From positions 5,766 through 69,765 of the forward strand of contig JABARP010000011.1 in NCBI GenBank assembly GCA_019186825.1: a DNA stretch of 64,000 nucleotides, given 5' to 3'. This stretch comes from Pyrinomonadaceae bacterium. Its GTDB lineage: Bacteria; Acidobacteriota; Blastocatellia; Pyrinomonadales; Pyrinomonadaceae. Shown here in pieces: positions 16,771 to 25,517 of this stretch; positions within the stretch are counted from its first letter, which is position 1, and each line of letters opens with the position of its first letter. The notes beneath the pieces are model-generated. The model worked only from the letters and a program-made list of their open reading frames with translations, did not search any database and was not told the DNA's origin. A program made the translations under genes and the position numbers.

Positions 16771-17730
16771 ATGGCAAAAATCACTAAAGTAATAAAAAGC
16801 CTCGTAAAGCTGGTATTACCGGTTATTGCTCTTGTCATCATCGTCGTCGTCGGCCTCTCGATCTGGCTTGTTTACACGGTTGCTCGCCCGATGCCGACCC
16901 AAAATATCTTAACTCCTGACAAGTACGCCCGGCTCTCGTCGCGTGCAGCGCAAATCACCGAGGAAACGTGGCCGAATAAAGACGGTTCGCAGGCACATGG
17001 TTGGTTGCTGCGCGGTGCGGAATCGGCTCCTGCCGTCATCCTTTATCACCGATACGGCACGAATCGATCGCACCTGTTGAACCTCGGCGTAAAGATCAAC
17101 GAATCGACGAATTACACCGTTCTGATGCCGGACCTGCGTTCGCACGGCGCAACGTCCGAGGGCTTTTGCACTTTCGGCGGATGCGATGCAAAGGACGCCG
17201 TCGCCGCGGTCGATTTTCTTCTGAACTTGCGCACGCCAACAGGCATTTCGCTGATCCAAAAGAAGGTCGGCATCTACGGCATTGAGCTCGGCTCGCTCTA
17301 CGCACTTGCCGCGGCCGCCGAAAAGCCTGAGGTCACTGCCCTCGCTCTCGACTCTGTCCCTGAAAGCTCCGAACAGCTTCTCGAACGGGTCGTCGATCAG
17401 CGGTTCCCGTTCATGAGCAGCGTTACCGGAAAGCTTGCCCTGCTCGGCTCGCGATTCTATTACTACCAGGGTTGCTTTGATCGCGAATCGACGTGTTCGG
17501 CCGTGAAAAAGCTGCAGGATCGACGCGTGCTGCTTCTCGCGGGCCTCGATGCACCGGCGTATGCCGACGCGACGACGCGCCTTACAAAATGCTTCCCGTC
17601 ATCGACGCGTATCGAAGCAAAACTCGATCTGAGTCCGACCGGCATGACGATGATAAACGCTTCCGTCGAGCAGTCCGAGGCTTACGATCAACGTCTGATC
17701 GAATTCTTCCGCTCATCGCTCTCGGAATAA
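16771..17730 (+). CDS. Membrane-anchored alpha/beta hydrolase-fold protein, nucleophile replaced
   Basis: 319 residues. One N-terminal membrane helix (about residues 12-36) is followed by an alpha/beta hydrolase-like domain: ILYHRYGTNR (oxyanion strand), VLMPDLRSHG (strand 4) and a nucleophile elbow that reads YGIELGS (169-175), with Glu172 where Ser, Cys or Asp is normally found. Four cysteines (residues 133, 138, and two in the CFDRESTC segment) may form disulfides. It could be a non-catalytic relative, or catalysis may use other residues. The gene stands alone before the repeat island. Confidence 0.7.
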   Translation: MAKITKVIKSLVKLVLPVIALVIIVVVGLSIWLVYTVARPMPTQNILTPDKYARLSSRAAQITEETWPNKDGSQAHGWLLRGAESAPAVILYHRYGTNRSHLLNLGVKINESTNYTVLMPDLRSHGATSEGFCTFGGCDAKDAVAAVDFLLNLRTPTGISLIQKKVGIYGIELGSLYALAAAAEKPEVTALALDSVPESSEQLLERVVDQRFPFMSSVTGKLALLGSRFYYYQGCFDRESTCSAVKKLQDRRVLLLAGLDAPAYADATTRLTKCFPSSTRIEAKLDLSPTGMTMINASVEQSEAYDQRLIEFFRSSLSE

Positions 17731-17774
17731 CTCGCGACCACTGCACCTTCGCCCGGAATTGCCCGGGCTTTTCG

Positions 17775-17912
17775 TCGGGAATTGCCACGGCCTTCCTTCG
17801 GTAATTGTCACGGCTTTCTGTCGCGAATTGCCACGGCTTTCTGTCGCGAATTGCCAGAGCTTTCCTTCGGGAATTGCCACGGATTTCTGTCGGGAATTGC
17901 CACGGCCTTCAA
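17775..17912 (+). repeat. Six tandem copies of a 23-bp repeat
   Basis: Units of 23 bp start at 17775, 17798, 17821, 17844, 17867 and 17890, each based on TCGGGAATTGCCACGG followed by a pyrimidine-rich tail, with a few substitutions. The last unit runs into a CCACGG...CCGTGG hairpin (to about 17920). The period is not a multiple of three and there are no spacers, so it is neither coding nor CRISPR. Confidence 0.9.
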
Positions 17913-17941
17913 GCCGTGGTCCTCGCTCCCCAACAACATCC

Positions 17942-17965
17942 CGGAGGCGGCTTGCCGCCGACAAG
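17942..17965 (+). repeat. Interspersed palindromic element, copy 1
   Basis: A 24-bp sequence around GGCGGCTTGCCGCC recurs identically at 18567-18590. The core is an inverted repeat, GGCGG/CCGCC. It is REP-like in size and layout. A related copy with GGCGGCTTAGCCGCC lies near 18901. Confidence 0.8.
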
Positions 17966-17980
17966 ATCCCCGCTTCCGTT

Positions 17981-18500
17981 CGCAAAGACCACAAAGACGC
18001 TGCCGCGAGTTTCTTTCCCTTTTGCGTCCTTCGCGGGCTTCGCTTCGCGACCTTTGCGTTTCCTGCTTATCGAATCCACGCTATTTCTCATAGCACTCTT
18101 CACGTTGATTCAAACGCAAAGGACGCAAAGACATTCGCAAAGGTCTCAAAGACGCTGCCGCGAGATTCTTTCCCTTTTGCGTCCTCTGCGGGCTTCGCTT
18201 CGCGTCCTTCGCTTCGCGACCTTTGCGTTTTTCTTCTTATCGAATCCACGCTATTTCTCAAAGCACTCTTCACGTTGATTCGAACGCAAAGAACGCAAAG
18301 ACATTTCGCAAAGACCACAAAGACGCTGCCGCGAGTTTCTTTCCCTTTTGCGTCCTCTGCGGGCTTCACTTTGCGACCTTTGCGTTTTCTGCCGATCGAA
18401 GACGCATTGCCTTGTCTTTTCACTTTCCGCATTGGTTTTAACGCAAAGGACGCAAAGGTCATCGCAAAGTTCGCAAAGACGCTTACGCGAACCTTCTATC
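17981..18500 (+). repeat. Tandem array of about 155-170 bp units built of GCAAAG motifs
   Basis: Units begin at 17981, 18136 and 18307 (each with CGCAAAG...AAAGACGCTGCCGCGAG), and a degenerate fourth begins near 18465. Each carries CTTTTGCGTCCT on one arm and AACGCAAAGGACGCAAAG on the other, so each unit can fold into a large imperfect hairpin. The second unit is longer because a short GTCCTTCGCTTCGC segment is duplicated. Open frames through the array exist only because of the repeat and carry no recognisable domain. Confidence 0.9.
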
Positions 18501-18517
18501 CGAGAGCAATCGTCCTG

Positions 18518-18667
18518 GCTCCGTAGGAGCCAAAATATTTATAGAACGCCGCCGCCAACGACACCTCGGAGGCGGCTTGCCGCCGACAAGGCTCTGTCGC
18601 GTGTGCCACACGCTTCCTAAGAAGTTGACCCGTCGCCATGCTATAAACATCCCGCTCCTAGCGGAGC
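18518..18667 (+). repeat. Possible small element flanked by inverted repeats
   Basis: The sequence GCTCCGTAGGAGC followed by a TATTTATAG box at 18518-18544 recurs in inverted orientation at 18641-18667 (CTATAAACAT then GCTCCTAGCGGAGC). Each end is itself a small hairpin. The about 150-bp interval includes copy 2 of the GGCGGCTTGCCGCC palindrome. The layout is like a miniature mobile or REP-type element. No flanking target duplication was established. Confidence 0.55.
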
Positions 18668-18770
18668 TGAAAGTCGCATTTCTCCCTCTAGCTCAAATTC
18701 AAAAGTTAAGTTGTCAAACATCAACCAACCACAAGAAGAATATCCGACCATATCAACCATTTGAACCCCA

Positions 18771-18842
18771 AAATGCACGAATTGTATGAAAATGCACAAA
18801 ACGCACGAATTGATACAAAATGCACAGAATGCACAAAAATGA
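18771..18842 (+). repeat. Short degenerate direct repeats (ATGCACRAA)
   Basis: Five or so imperfect copies of AAATGCACGAATT / AATGCACAAAAC follow each other. Low-complexity, AT-richer than the surroundings, with no gene. The rest of 17731-19008 holds only remnants of the repeats described and no supportable coding sequence. Confidence 0.7.
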
Positions 18843-19008
18843 ATCGCCTCTATCGCCGAGCAGAAATACTTCGCTTTTCCGACCCAACCACCCAAACATC
18901 CCGGCGGCTTAGCCGCCAAGAACATTCCATCCCAAGCACGGCGGAGCCGAGCTTCGCCGCTCGGCGAGTTGCAGTGGTTTCGCTCAAACTATTCTCACCT
19001 CTCTGACC

Positions 19009-19037
19009 TTGTAAACCACCTCATCGATTCCTATACT
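19009..19037 (+). promoter_or_regulatory. Probable promoter of ribH-nusB
   Basis: TTGTAA (19009-19014), a 17-nt spacer and TATACT (19032-19037) fit a sigma70-type promoter 29 nt before the ribH ATG. No FMN riboswitch pattern is evident in the short leader. Confidence 0.6.
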
Positions 19038-19065
19038 CTTATCTATCGGCAGTATCGCCGTTTGA

Positions 19066-19563
19066 ATGAAAACGGATCTTGAAAATAAGGGCCTTTCAGC
19101 CAACTCCTATCGGTTCGCGATCGTCGTGAGCCGCTGGAATAGCCATATCACTTCGAAGTTGCTTTCGGGAGCGCGTCGTGCCCTCGCCGAAGCAAATGCC
19201 GCCGTGGTAGATACCTTCGAAGTTCCCGGCGCATTCGAACTCCCGCTTGCAAGTCAGCAGGCAGCAAAGACAACGAAATACGATGCCGTGATCGCGCTCG
19301 GTACAGTGATCCGCGGCGAGACCGTGCATTTCGATCTCGTCGCCGAGAATGCCGCGCGCGGCATTGCAGAGGCGAGTTTGGAGACGGGTGTTCCCATACT
19401 TTTTGGCGTGCTTGCCGTCGAGAATATCGACCAGGCGAATGCACGCTCCGGCGACGGCGATGATAATGCCGGTTATATGGCCGCCATATCCGCGATCGAG
19501 ATGGCAACTGTTCTCGCCAAGCTAGATCCTAAGAATTCTGCCCGCAGTTCTTCCGCAAAATGA
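19066..19563 (+). CDS. ribH: 6,7-dimethyl-8-ribityllumazine synthase
   Basis: 165 residues. VSRWNSHITSKLL, VPGAFELP (54-61) and GTVIRGETVHFD with the catalytic His88 are the substrate-binding loops of lumazine synthase, the penultimate step of riboflavin synthesis. The C-terminal tail is Ser/Ala-rich. It overlaps the nusB start by 4 nt, a common ribH-nusB arrangement. Confidence 0.97.
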   Translation: MKTDLENKGLSANSYRFAIVVSRWNSHITSKLLSGARRALAEANAAVVDTFEVPGAFELPLASQQAAKTTKYDAVIALGTVIRGETVHFDLVAENAARGIAEASLETGVPILFGVLAVENIDQANARSGDGDDNAGYMAAISAIEMATVLAKLDPKNSARSSSAK

Positions 19564-20036
19564 CGACCGAAAACCACGAAATCGCCCAGGCCAATAGGCA
19601 CAAAGCCCGCGAATGCGCGTTGCAGATACTCTTTGCCGCCGACATGGTCGAGATGAAGCCCGCCGACCAGATCGATGCCTATTGGCGTGAGCTTGGCGAT
19701 GAAGCCCTCGATAAGCCGACTCGCGAATTCGCATCAACGCTTGCCGCCGGCAGCCTCGAGAATCGCGACGCGATCGATGAAAGGATCCGGCGGCGTGCCG
19801 AACATTGGCGCATCGAGCGAATGGCGATCGTCGATCGAAACGTACTGCGTCTAGCGGTGTTCGAATTCGACTATCTCGATACCCCGAACGCCGTCGTCAT
19901 CAACGAGGCTCTCGAGATCGCACGCCGATTCTCGACATACGAGGCGACGCAATTCATCAACGGCATACTCGACGCCATCCGTCAGGACATCGAAGGAAAA
20001 CCTTCAGAAAAGACACACGCTTCTTCGAATCAATGA
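19560..20036 (+). CDS. nusB: Transcription antitermination factor NusB
   Basis: 158 residues, all-helical. RHKARECALQILFAADM, LRLAVFEFDYLDTPNAVVINEALEIARRFSTYEATQFINGILD are the family landmarks. NusB with NusE (S10) binds boxA RNA in rRNA antitermination. The start overlaps ribH and the stop overlaps the next gene by 4 nt, so three genes are translationally coupled. Confidence 0.97.
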   Translation: MTTENHEIAQANRHKARECALQILFAADMVEMKPADQIDAYWRELGDEALDKPTREFASTLAAGSLENRDAIDERIRRRAEHWRIERMAIVDRNVLRLAVFEFDYLDTPNAVVINEALEIARRFSTYEATQFINGILDAIRQDIEGKPSEKTHASSNQ

Positions 20037-20602
20037 AAGCCGGTCCGGCCCTGATCTTTCTGCTCCTTGCAGCCTTTGCTGTAACAGGGCAAAAGTATCC
20101 GGACCGGATCGACGGCTATAAGGTCCACAAAAAACCGGTCGTGATCCGGTCGAATGACCAAAAGGCCGACAAACGCGACTTCGACCTTCGGTTCGAGGAC
20201 CCGGCGTTCGCCGGCGCGTCGATCACATCGGTCAAATTCGAGCTTCAGGCAAGCGTAAGGTCAGAGCACTCCGCGAAGATCGAAAAGATACGCTTCGAGC
20301 GCCTGACAGTGAACGGGATCTCGGTCGAGGTGAGTGAATTCAACGCAGCTTTTAGCCTGATCGCTGACGAGATGATGCGGCTGCCGGAGCGCTTCAAGGC
20401 GAGCGTCTCGTCGCTTCGGGCCGCAAAGGCGGTGTGGCTTGAACTTACCGACTCGAAGAAGGAATGGCGTGTGAAGGGGACAGCCTATATTTTCGGCCGT
20501 TTTAAGAGATTTGGCATGACATTCCGGCGGGCGATCCCGGTTGAATTCGATCTATTGGTAAAGAACCCGATTCCTGAGATTCGGGCTGTCATATTCCGTT
20601 AA
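20033..20602 (+). CDS. Exported hypothetical protein
   Basis: 189 residues from the ATG at 20033, which overlaps the nusB stop (ATGA) and gives a signal peptide over residues 1-19 (MKAGPALIFLLLAAFAVTGQ). The mature part is basic and beta-rich (KKPVVIRSND, FDLRFEDPAFAGASITSVKFEL, GTAYIFGRFKRFGMTFRRAIPVEFDLLV), which suggests a periplasmic beta-sandwich. No cysteines or catalytic motifs are evident. I do not recognise the family. Confidence 0.7.
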   Translation: MKAGPALIFLLLAAFAVTGQKYPDRIDGYKVHKKPVVIRSNDQKADKRDFDLRFEDPAFAGASITSVKFELQASVRSEHSAKIEKIRFERLTVNGISVEVSEFNAAFSLIADEMMRLPERFKASVSSLRAAKAVWLELTDSKKEWRVKGTAYIFGRFKRFGMTFRRAIPVEFDLLVKNPIPEIRAVIFR

Positions 20603-20647
20603 GCTGAGCTAAAATGAAGATTTACGTGAGGTTAAGTTAAACGAACC

Positions 20648-23600
20648 GTGAACAGCAATACAAAAGAGTTATCCGCATTTTTTGAAGAAAGCTTTGGCTC
20701 GAACGCCGCTTATGTCGAAGGCCTCCTGAATCGGTATAAAAAGGATCCGAATCTTGTCGATGACACCTGGCAAGCGTATTTCTGCGACCTGCTGAACGGC
20801 ATCGTGCCGCAGGAAGCGACCACCGTTGCCGGTACGCCGACCGTTTCGGTCCCGACCGCAACCGTTGCCCCGCAGCCTCAAGCCGCTCCCGCGGTCGTGC
20901 TGAGCGCCGACACCGAGCCGACACCACTCACCGGTGCTGCAAAGAAGATCGTCGAGAATATGGAAGCAAGCCTCACCGTTCCGACCGCGACGAGCTTCCG
21001 CAATATTCCCGTTAAGGTCCTCGAAGAGAACCGACGCATCATCAACGATCATCTTGCCTCGCGTAGCCGCGGAAAGGCGTCGTTCACGCACTTCATTGCG
21101 TGGGCGATCGTGCAGGCAGCAAAGGAGATACCGAGCATGAATTTCGGGTTCGGTGTCGTTGACGGCAAGCCCTCGCGTCTCGAACACGAACACATCAATC
21201 TCGGCATCGCGATCGACATCGAGAAAAAGGACGGTTCGCGCTCCCTTCTCGTCCCGAATATCAAGGCCGCCGAGTCGATGAATTTTGCGGAATTCTTCGC
21301 CGCCTACAACGAGCAGATCAAAAAGGCACGCGACGGAAAGCTCGAGATCGCAGACTTTCAGGGCACGACCATTTCGATCACAAATCCCGGCACGATCGGC
21401 ACCGCGGCATCGAATCCGCGCCTGATGGCCGGGCAGAGCGCCATCATCGCTACCGGCTCGATCGAATATCCCGCGGAATATCAGGCGATGACGGACGCTG
21501 CCCTTTCGATGATGGGCATCAGCAAGACGCTGACCCTGACCAGCACATACGATCATCGCGTGATCCAAGGTGCGGAGAGCGGCCTTTTCCTTGCACGCAT
21601 TCACGAATTCCTAAAGGGCGAACACGGATTTTACGATTCGATCTTCACGGCCATCGATCTGCATTATCCGCCGTTGCGTTGGGAAGAGGACCACAATCCG
21701 ACGCTTTTCGGCGATGCGAGCGAACAGGCCGAGAAGCAGGCGAATGTCCTCCGCCTCATTGACGCATATCGCAGCCGCGGGCATCTGCTTGCCGACATCG
21801 ATCCGCTCAATATGACCTCACATATGGACTCGGATCTCGATCTCAACAATTTCGGCTTGACGATCTGGGACCTCGACCGCGAATTTATCACGGGCGGCCT
21901 CCATGGTGAAGACACCGCAACGCTGCGTCGTGTCCTCGAGATCCTCCGGCGTGCATACGCCGGTAAGGTCGGTATCGAATATCGGCACCTTCGCAGCCGC
22001 ACGGAAAAAGAGTGGATCCGCCGCCAGATCCGCGAGCATTTTGTCGATGCCACGCCGATCAGCGACGACGTAAAGAAAGAGCTGCTTCAAAAGCTTATCG
22101 AAGCCGAACAGTTCGAGCAGTTCCTGCACAAGAAATATCTCGGACAAAAGCGTTTTTCGCTCGAAGGCACAGAGACGATCATTCCCGTACTCGACCAGCT
22201 GCTCGAAGGCGCATCAGCCCGCGGAGTCGAAGAGATCTATATGGGTATGGCCCATCGCGGCCGCCTCAACGTCCTCTCGAATATCGTCGGCGACCCTGAA
22301 ACGGGCGATATGGCCGAACGGATCTTCGCCGTTTTCGAGGGAACGTCGCACCCGAGTTTCCCTGCTGATGAAGGCGACGTGAAATACCACCAGGGTGCGA
22401 TCGGACAGCGCAAGATGAAATCGGGCAAGGAGCTTCTTGTTCAGCTCTCGAATAACCCGAGCCACCTCGAAACCGTTAACCCGGTCGTCGAAGGCATGGC
22501 AAGGGCCCGCCAGGACGAGCTTCGCAACGGCGAGCAAAGGGACCGTGAAGAGGTTTACGGCCGCATCATGCCAGTCCTGCTTCACGGCGATGCTGCTTTT
22601 GCAGGCCAGGGCGTGGTTATGGAAACGCTGCAGCTTGCGAATCTTCCCGGCTATCGCACGGGCGGCACGATACACATCGTGATCAACAACCAGATCGGCT
22701 TTACGACATCGCCCGATCAGGCTCGCTCGTCGATCTATTCGACCGATGCCGCACAGATCACGCAGACGCCGATCTTCCACGTGAACGCAGACGCTCCTGA
22801 GGCCGCGTACCGCGCACTTCAGATCGCGATGGACTACCGCCGCGAATTTAAGAGCGATGTCGTCATCGACCTCGTCGGCTTTCGACGCCTCGGACACAAC
22901 GAAGGCGACGAACCGAGCTACACACAGCCTGTTATGTACGCTCGCGTAAAGGCACATCCGGGAACGCGCCATCTCTACGGAGACAAGCTCGTCCGCGAAG
23001 GCGTTCTCACCGAACAGGACGTCGAGGCGATGACCGAACACACCGTCGCGAAATACGAACGCGTTCTGGCGAAGGCAAAACAGATCGCGACCGAAAAACC
23101 TCCGCGTGCGGTCGTCCCGGATCCGATCGTCGAGGAAGACGGCTCGGACATATTCCAGAGCGGCGTTCCGGCAAGCACCTTGAAGGTCGTCGCTGACAAG
23201 ATCTCGCTCGTGCCCGATGGATTCCACATCAATCCGAAGATGGTCAGCCAGCTTGCACGCCGTGCAAAGATGGGCGAAGGCGAGATCCCGATGGATTGGG
23301 CCTTTGGCGAGGCAATGTCGTTCGGTTCTTTGGTACTTGAAGGCTATCCGGTCCGCATCAGCGGCCAGGATTCAGGCCGCGGAACGTTCTCGCAGCGTCA
23401 CGCTTCGATGTACGACACGATGACCGGGACACGATGGACGCCGCTTTCCGAACTCAAGAACGACGCGAACCCGAAAGCACGATTCTACGTCTATGACAGC
23501 TCGCTCTCGGAATACGCGGTTCTCGGTTTCGAATACGGATATTCGGTCATCTCACGAAAGGAACTGATCGCGTGGGAAGCTCAATTCGGCGATTTTTCGA

Positions 23601-24355
23601 ACGGTGCGCAGATCGTCGTCGACCAGTACATTTCGTCTTCGGAAGATAAGTGGGGGCAGAAGAGCCGCGTCGCGATGCTCCTGCCGCACGGCTTCGAAGG
23701 CCAGGGACCTGAGCATTCATCGGCACGTCTTGAGCGTTACCTGCAGCTGTGCGCCGAAAACAATATGCAGGTCTGCTATCCGACAACGCCTGCTCAATAT
23801 TTCCACCTGCTTCGCCGTCAGGTAATGCAGGATACGCCGCGTCCGCTCATCGTAATGACGCCGAAGAGCCTTCTGCGTCTGCCGGCTGCGACCTCGACGA
23901 TGGCAGAACTCGAGACCGGCGGATTCATGCCGGTGATCGATGACCCGCACGTTACAGACAAGACGAAAGTTCGCCGACTAGCCCTTTGCAGCGGCAAGGT
24001 CTATTACGACCTCGAACACGCTCGCGACGGCAACATCAAACCCGAGATCGCCATCGCACGCGTCGAACAATTCTATCCGTTCCCGGGCAAGGCGATCGCC
24101 GAACTCGTCGCAAGTTATCCGAATGTGTCCGAGATCGTTTGGACGCAGGAAGAGCCTGAGAATATGGGCGGATGGTCGTTCATGGCCCCTCGTTTGGGGG
24201 AGATCGCGGGCTCGGATCGCAACGTGCGATATATCGGACGTGTTGCGTCTGCTTCGCCGGCGACCGGTTCGTACGCGATCCATCACCTCGAACAGGACCA
24301 GCTCGTTAACCAAACCCTCGAAATGTCGGCCGGCGAAAGCGTCGCAGCAAAATAA
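20648..24355 (+). CDS. kgd: Fused 2-oxoglutarate dehydrogenase E1 / succinyltransferase E2 (KGD type)
   Basis: 1235 residues from a GTG. An N-terminal helical segment of about 40 residues is followed by an Ala/Pro-rich linker and an E2 acyltransferase core (about 90-335) with D302-H303-R304 of the DHRVIQG motif. The thiamine diphosphate E1 part follows: GMAHRGRLN (533-541), GDAAFAGQG (647-655) and INNQIGFTTSPDQ. This is the actinobacterial KGD/SucA architecture, which lacks a lipoyl domain of its own and must use lipoyl E2 from another complex. It catalyses entry of 2-oxoglutarate to succinyl-CoA in the TCA cycle. The fusion also occurs outside actinobacteria. Confidence 0.95.
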   Translation: MNSNTKELSAFFEESFGSNAAYVEGLLNRYKKDPNLVDDTWQAYFCDLLNGIVPQEATTVAGTPTVSVPTATVAPQPQAAPAVVLSADTEPTPLTGAAKKIVENMEASLTVPTATSFRNIPVKVLEENRRIINDHLASRSRGKASFTHFIAWAIVQAAKEIPSMNFGFGVVDGKPSRLEHEHINLGIAIDIEKKDGSRSLLVPNIKAAESMNFAEFFAAYNEQIKKARDGKLEIADFQGTTISITNPGTIGTAASNPRLMAGQSAIIATGSIEYPAEYQAMTDAALSMMGISKTLTLTSTYDHRVIQGAESGLFLARIHEFLKGEHGFYDSIFTAIDLHYPPLRWEEDHNPTLFGDASEQAEKQANVLRLIDAYRSRGHLLADIDPLNMTSHMDSDLDLNNFGLTIWDLDREFITGGLHGEDTATLRRVLEILRRAYAGKVGIEYRHLRSRTEKEWIRRQIREHFVDATPISDDVKKELLQKLIEAEQFEQFLHKKYLGQKRFSLEGTETIIPVLDQLLEGASARGVEEIYMGMAHRGRLNVLSNIVGDPETGDMAERIFAVFEGTSHPSFPADEGDVKYHQGAIGQRKMKSGKELLVQLSNNPSHLETVNPVVEGMARARQDELRNGEQRDREEVYGRIMPVLLHGDAAFAGQGVVMETLQLANLPGYRTGGTIHIVINNQIGFTTSPDQARSSIYSTDAAQITQTPIFHVNADAPEAAYRALQIAMDYRREFKSDVVIDLVGFRRLGHNEGDEPSYTQPVMYARVKAHPGTRHLYGDKLVREGVLTEQDVEAMTEHTVAKYERVLAKAKQIATEKPPRAVVPDPIVEEDGSDIFQSGVPASTLKVVADKISLVPDGFHINPKMVSQLARRAKMGEGEIPMDWAFGEAMSFGSLVLEGYPVRISGQDSGRGTFSQRHASMYDTMTGTRWTPLSELKNDANPKARFYVYDSSLSEYAVLGFEYGYSVISRKELIAWEAQFGDFSNGAQIVVDQYISSSEDKWGQKSRVAMLLPHGFEGQGPEHSSARLERYLQLCAENNMQVCYPTTPAQYFHLLRRQVMQDTPRPLIVMTPKSLLRLPAATSTMAELETGGFMPVIDDPHVTDKTKVRRLALCSGKVYYDLEHARDGNIKPEIAIARVEQFYPFPGKAIAELVASYPNVSEIVWTQEEPENMGGWSFMAPRLGEIAGSDRNVRYIGRVASASPATGSYAIHHLEQDQLVNQTLEMSAGESVAAK

Positions 24356-24359
24356 CCTT

Positions 24360-25490
24360 ATGATACGCGTTTCCGTGATCTCAAAAACTGTCTGCTTCGC
24401 GATCGCCGCTCTCGTACTTTTTGCGGCGCTCGCGTGCGGACATTCGACCGATGCGCAGGAAAGCCCTGCGGCAAGTCCTGCGGCAGCCTCCCCAACACCT
24501 GAGGTCTCCTCGGAAACGATCACTATCGCCGCGGTCGGCGATATTATGCTTGGCTCGACCTATCCGAATGAGTCGCGTATGCCGCCGGAAGACGGCGCAA
24601 AGCTGCTTGCACCGGTCACGCCGATACTCTCTGCTGCGGACATCGCCTTCGGCAATCTCGAGGGCCCGATGGCGGATTCCGGAGCCTCGACAAAATGCCG
24701 GCCGAATTCGACGCGGTGCTTTGCCTTTCGCGTTCCGACGCATTACGGCAAGTATCTGAAAGACGCCGGGTTTGACGTACTGAGCCTTGCGAACAATCAC
24801 GCGGGCGACTTCGGCGATAGCGGCCGCGAAAGCACACGGAAAACACTCGACGCCCTCGACATCAAACACGCCGGAAGCGATCGACACACTTACTCGACCA
24901 CGTATTTGACGGTAAAGGGCAAGAAGGTCGCCTTCATCGGCTTTGCACACAACGCCATTACGCCGAATGTCAACGACCTAGACGAGGCGGAACGCCTTGT
25001 TCGTGCCGCGAAGAAAAAAGCTGACATCGTCGTCGTCTCGTTCCACGGTGGTGCGGAAGGCACGGACCGTCAGCACGTCCCGAATGCGACCGAGATCTTC
25101 GCCGGCGAGAAACGCGGCAACCTTCCCGCGTTCGCTCATCGCGTCATCGATGCCGGTGCCGCACTTGTACTCGGCCATGGCCCGCACGTTATGCGTGGAA
25201 TGGAGCTCTACAAAGGCCACCTGGTCGTCTATTCGCTTGGGAACTTTGCGACCTATGGCTGGTTCTCTCTTGCCGCTGAAACCGCCCTCAGCGAGATCGT
25301 CGAGGTCAAGCTTGCACCTGACGGCAAGTTCATCGAAGGCAAGATCACGGCCCTCAAGCAGGAAGGCCGCGGCGGGCCGGTACTCGATCCGACAAATCGG
25401 TCGATCGAGGTCGTCCGCTCGCTCTCTCAGGCCGATTTTGGCCAAAATGCACCAAAAATAGCCGACGACGGCAAAATTGCGCTAAAATAG
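24360..25490 (+). CDS. CapA-family putative metallophosphatase lipoprotein
   Basis: 376 residues from the ATG at 24360, 4 nt after kgd. Residues 1-26 form a lipoprotein-type signal (LFAALACG, with Cys as lipobox). The CapA/PGA_cap pattern is present: AAVGDIMLGS, FGNLEGPM, LSLANNHAGDFG, VVSFHGGAEG, LGHGPHVMRGMELY and YSLGNFATYG. The conserved His and Asp residues fit a calcineurin-like phosphoesterase. The Bacillus relatives take part in poly-gamma-glutamate synthesis; whether that applies here is not shown. It is directly upstream of the ligase/primase cassette. Confidence 0.9.
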   Translation: MIRVSVISKTVCFAIAALVLFAALACGHSTDAQESPAASPAAASPTPEVSSETITIAAVGDIMLGSTYPNESRMPPEDGAKLLAPVTPILSAADIAFGNLEGPMADSGASTKCRPNSTRCFAFRVPTHYGKYLKDAGFDVLSLANNHAGDFGDSGRESTRKTLDALDIKHAGSDRHTYSTTYLTVKGKKVAFIGFAHNAITPNVNDLDEAERLVRAAKKKADIVVVSFHGGAEGTDRQHVPNATEIFAGEKRGNLPAFAHRVIDAGAALVLGHGPHVMRGMELYKGHLVVYSLGNFATYGWFSLAAETALSEIVEVKLAPDGKFIEGKITALKQEGRGGPVLDPTNRSIEVVRSLSQADFGQNAPKIADDGKIALK

Positions 25491-25517
25491 CCCCCCTCGG
25501 AGGTTCTCTTTTTTTGC

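Noticed and set aside
17775..17912. CRISPR array
   Set aside because: The 23-bp units are directly adjacent with no spacers, and no cas gene is nearby.
17759..18526. A 255-aa open frame through the repeat island
   Set aside because: It exists because repeat units are stop-poor; the product is a repeated Phe/Arg-rich string with no domain, and other frames are equally open.
22214..23227. A 337-aa open frame antisense to kgd
   Set aside because: It falls in the E1 catalytic part of kgd; no evidence of a second gene.
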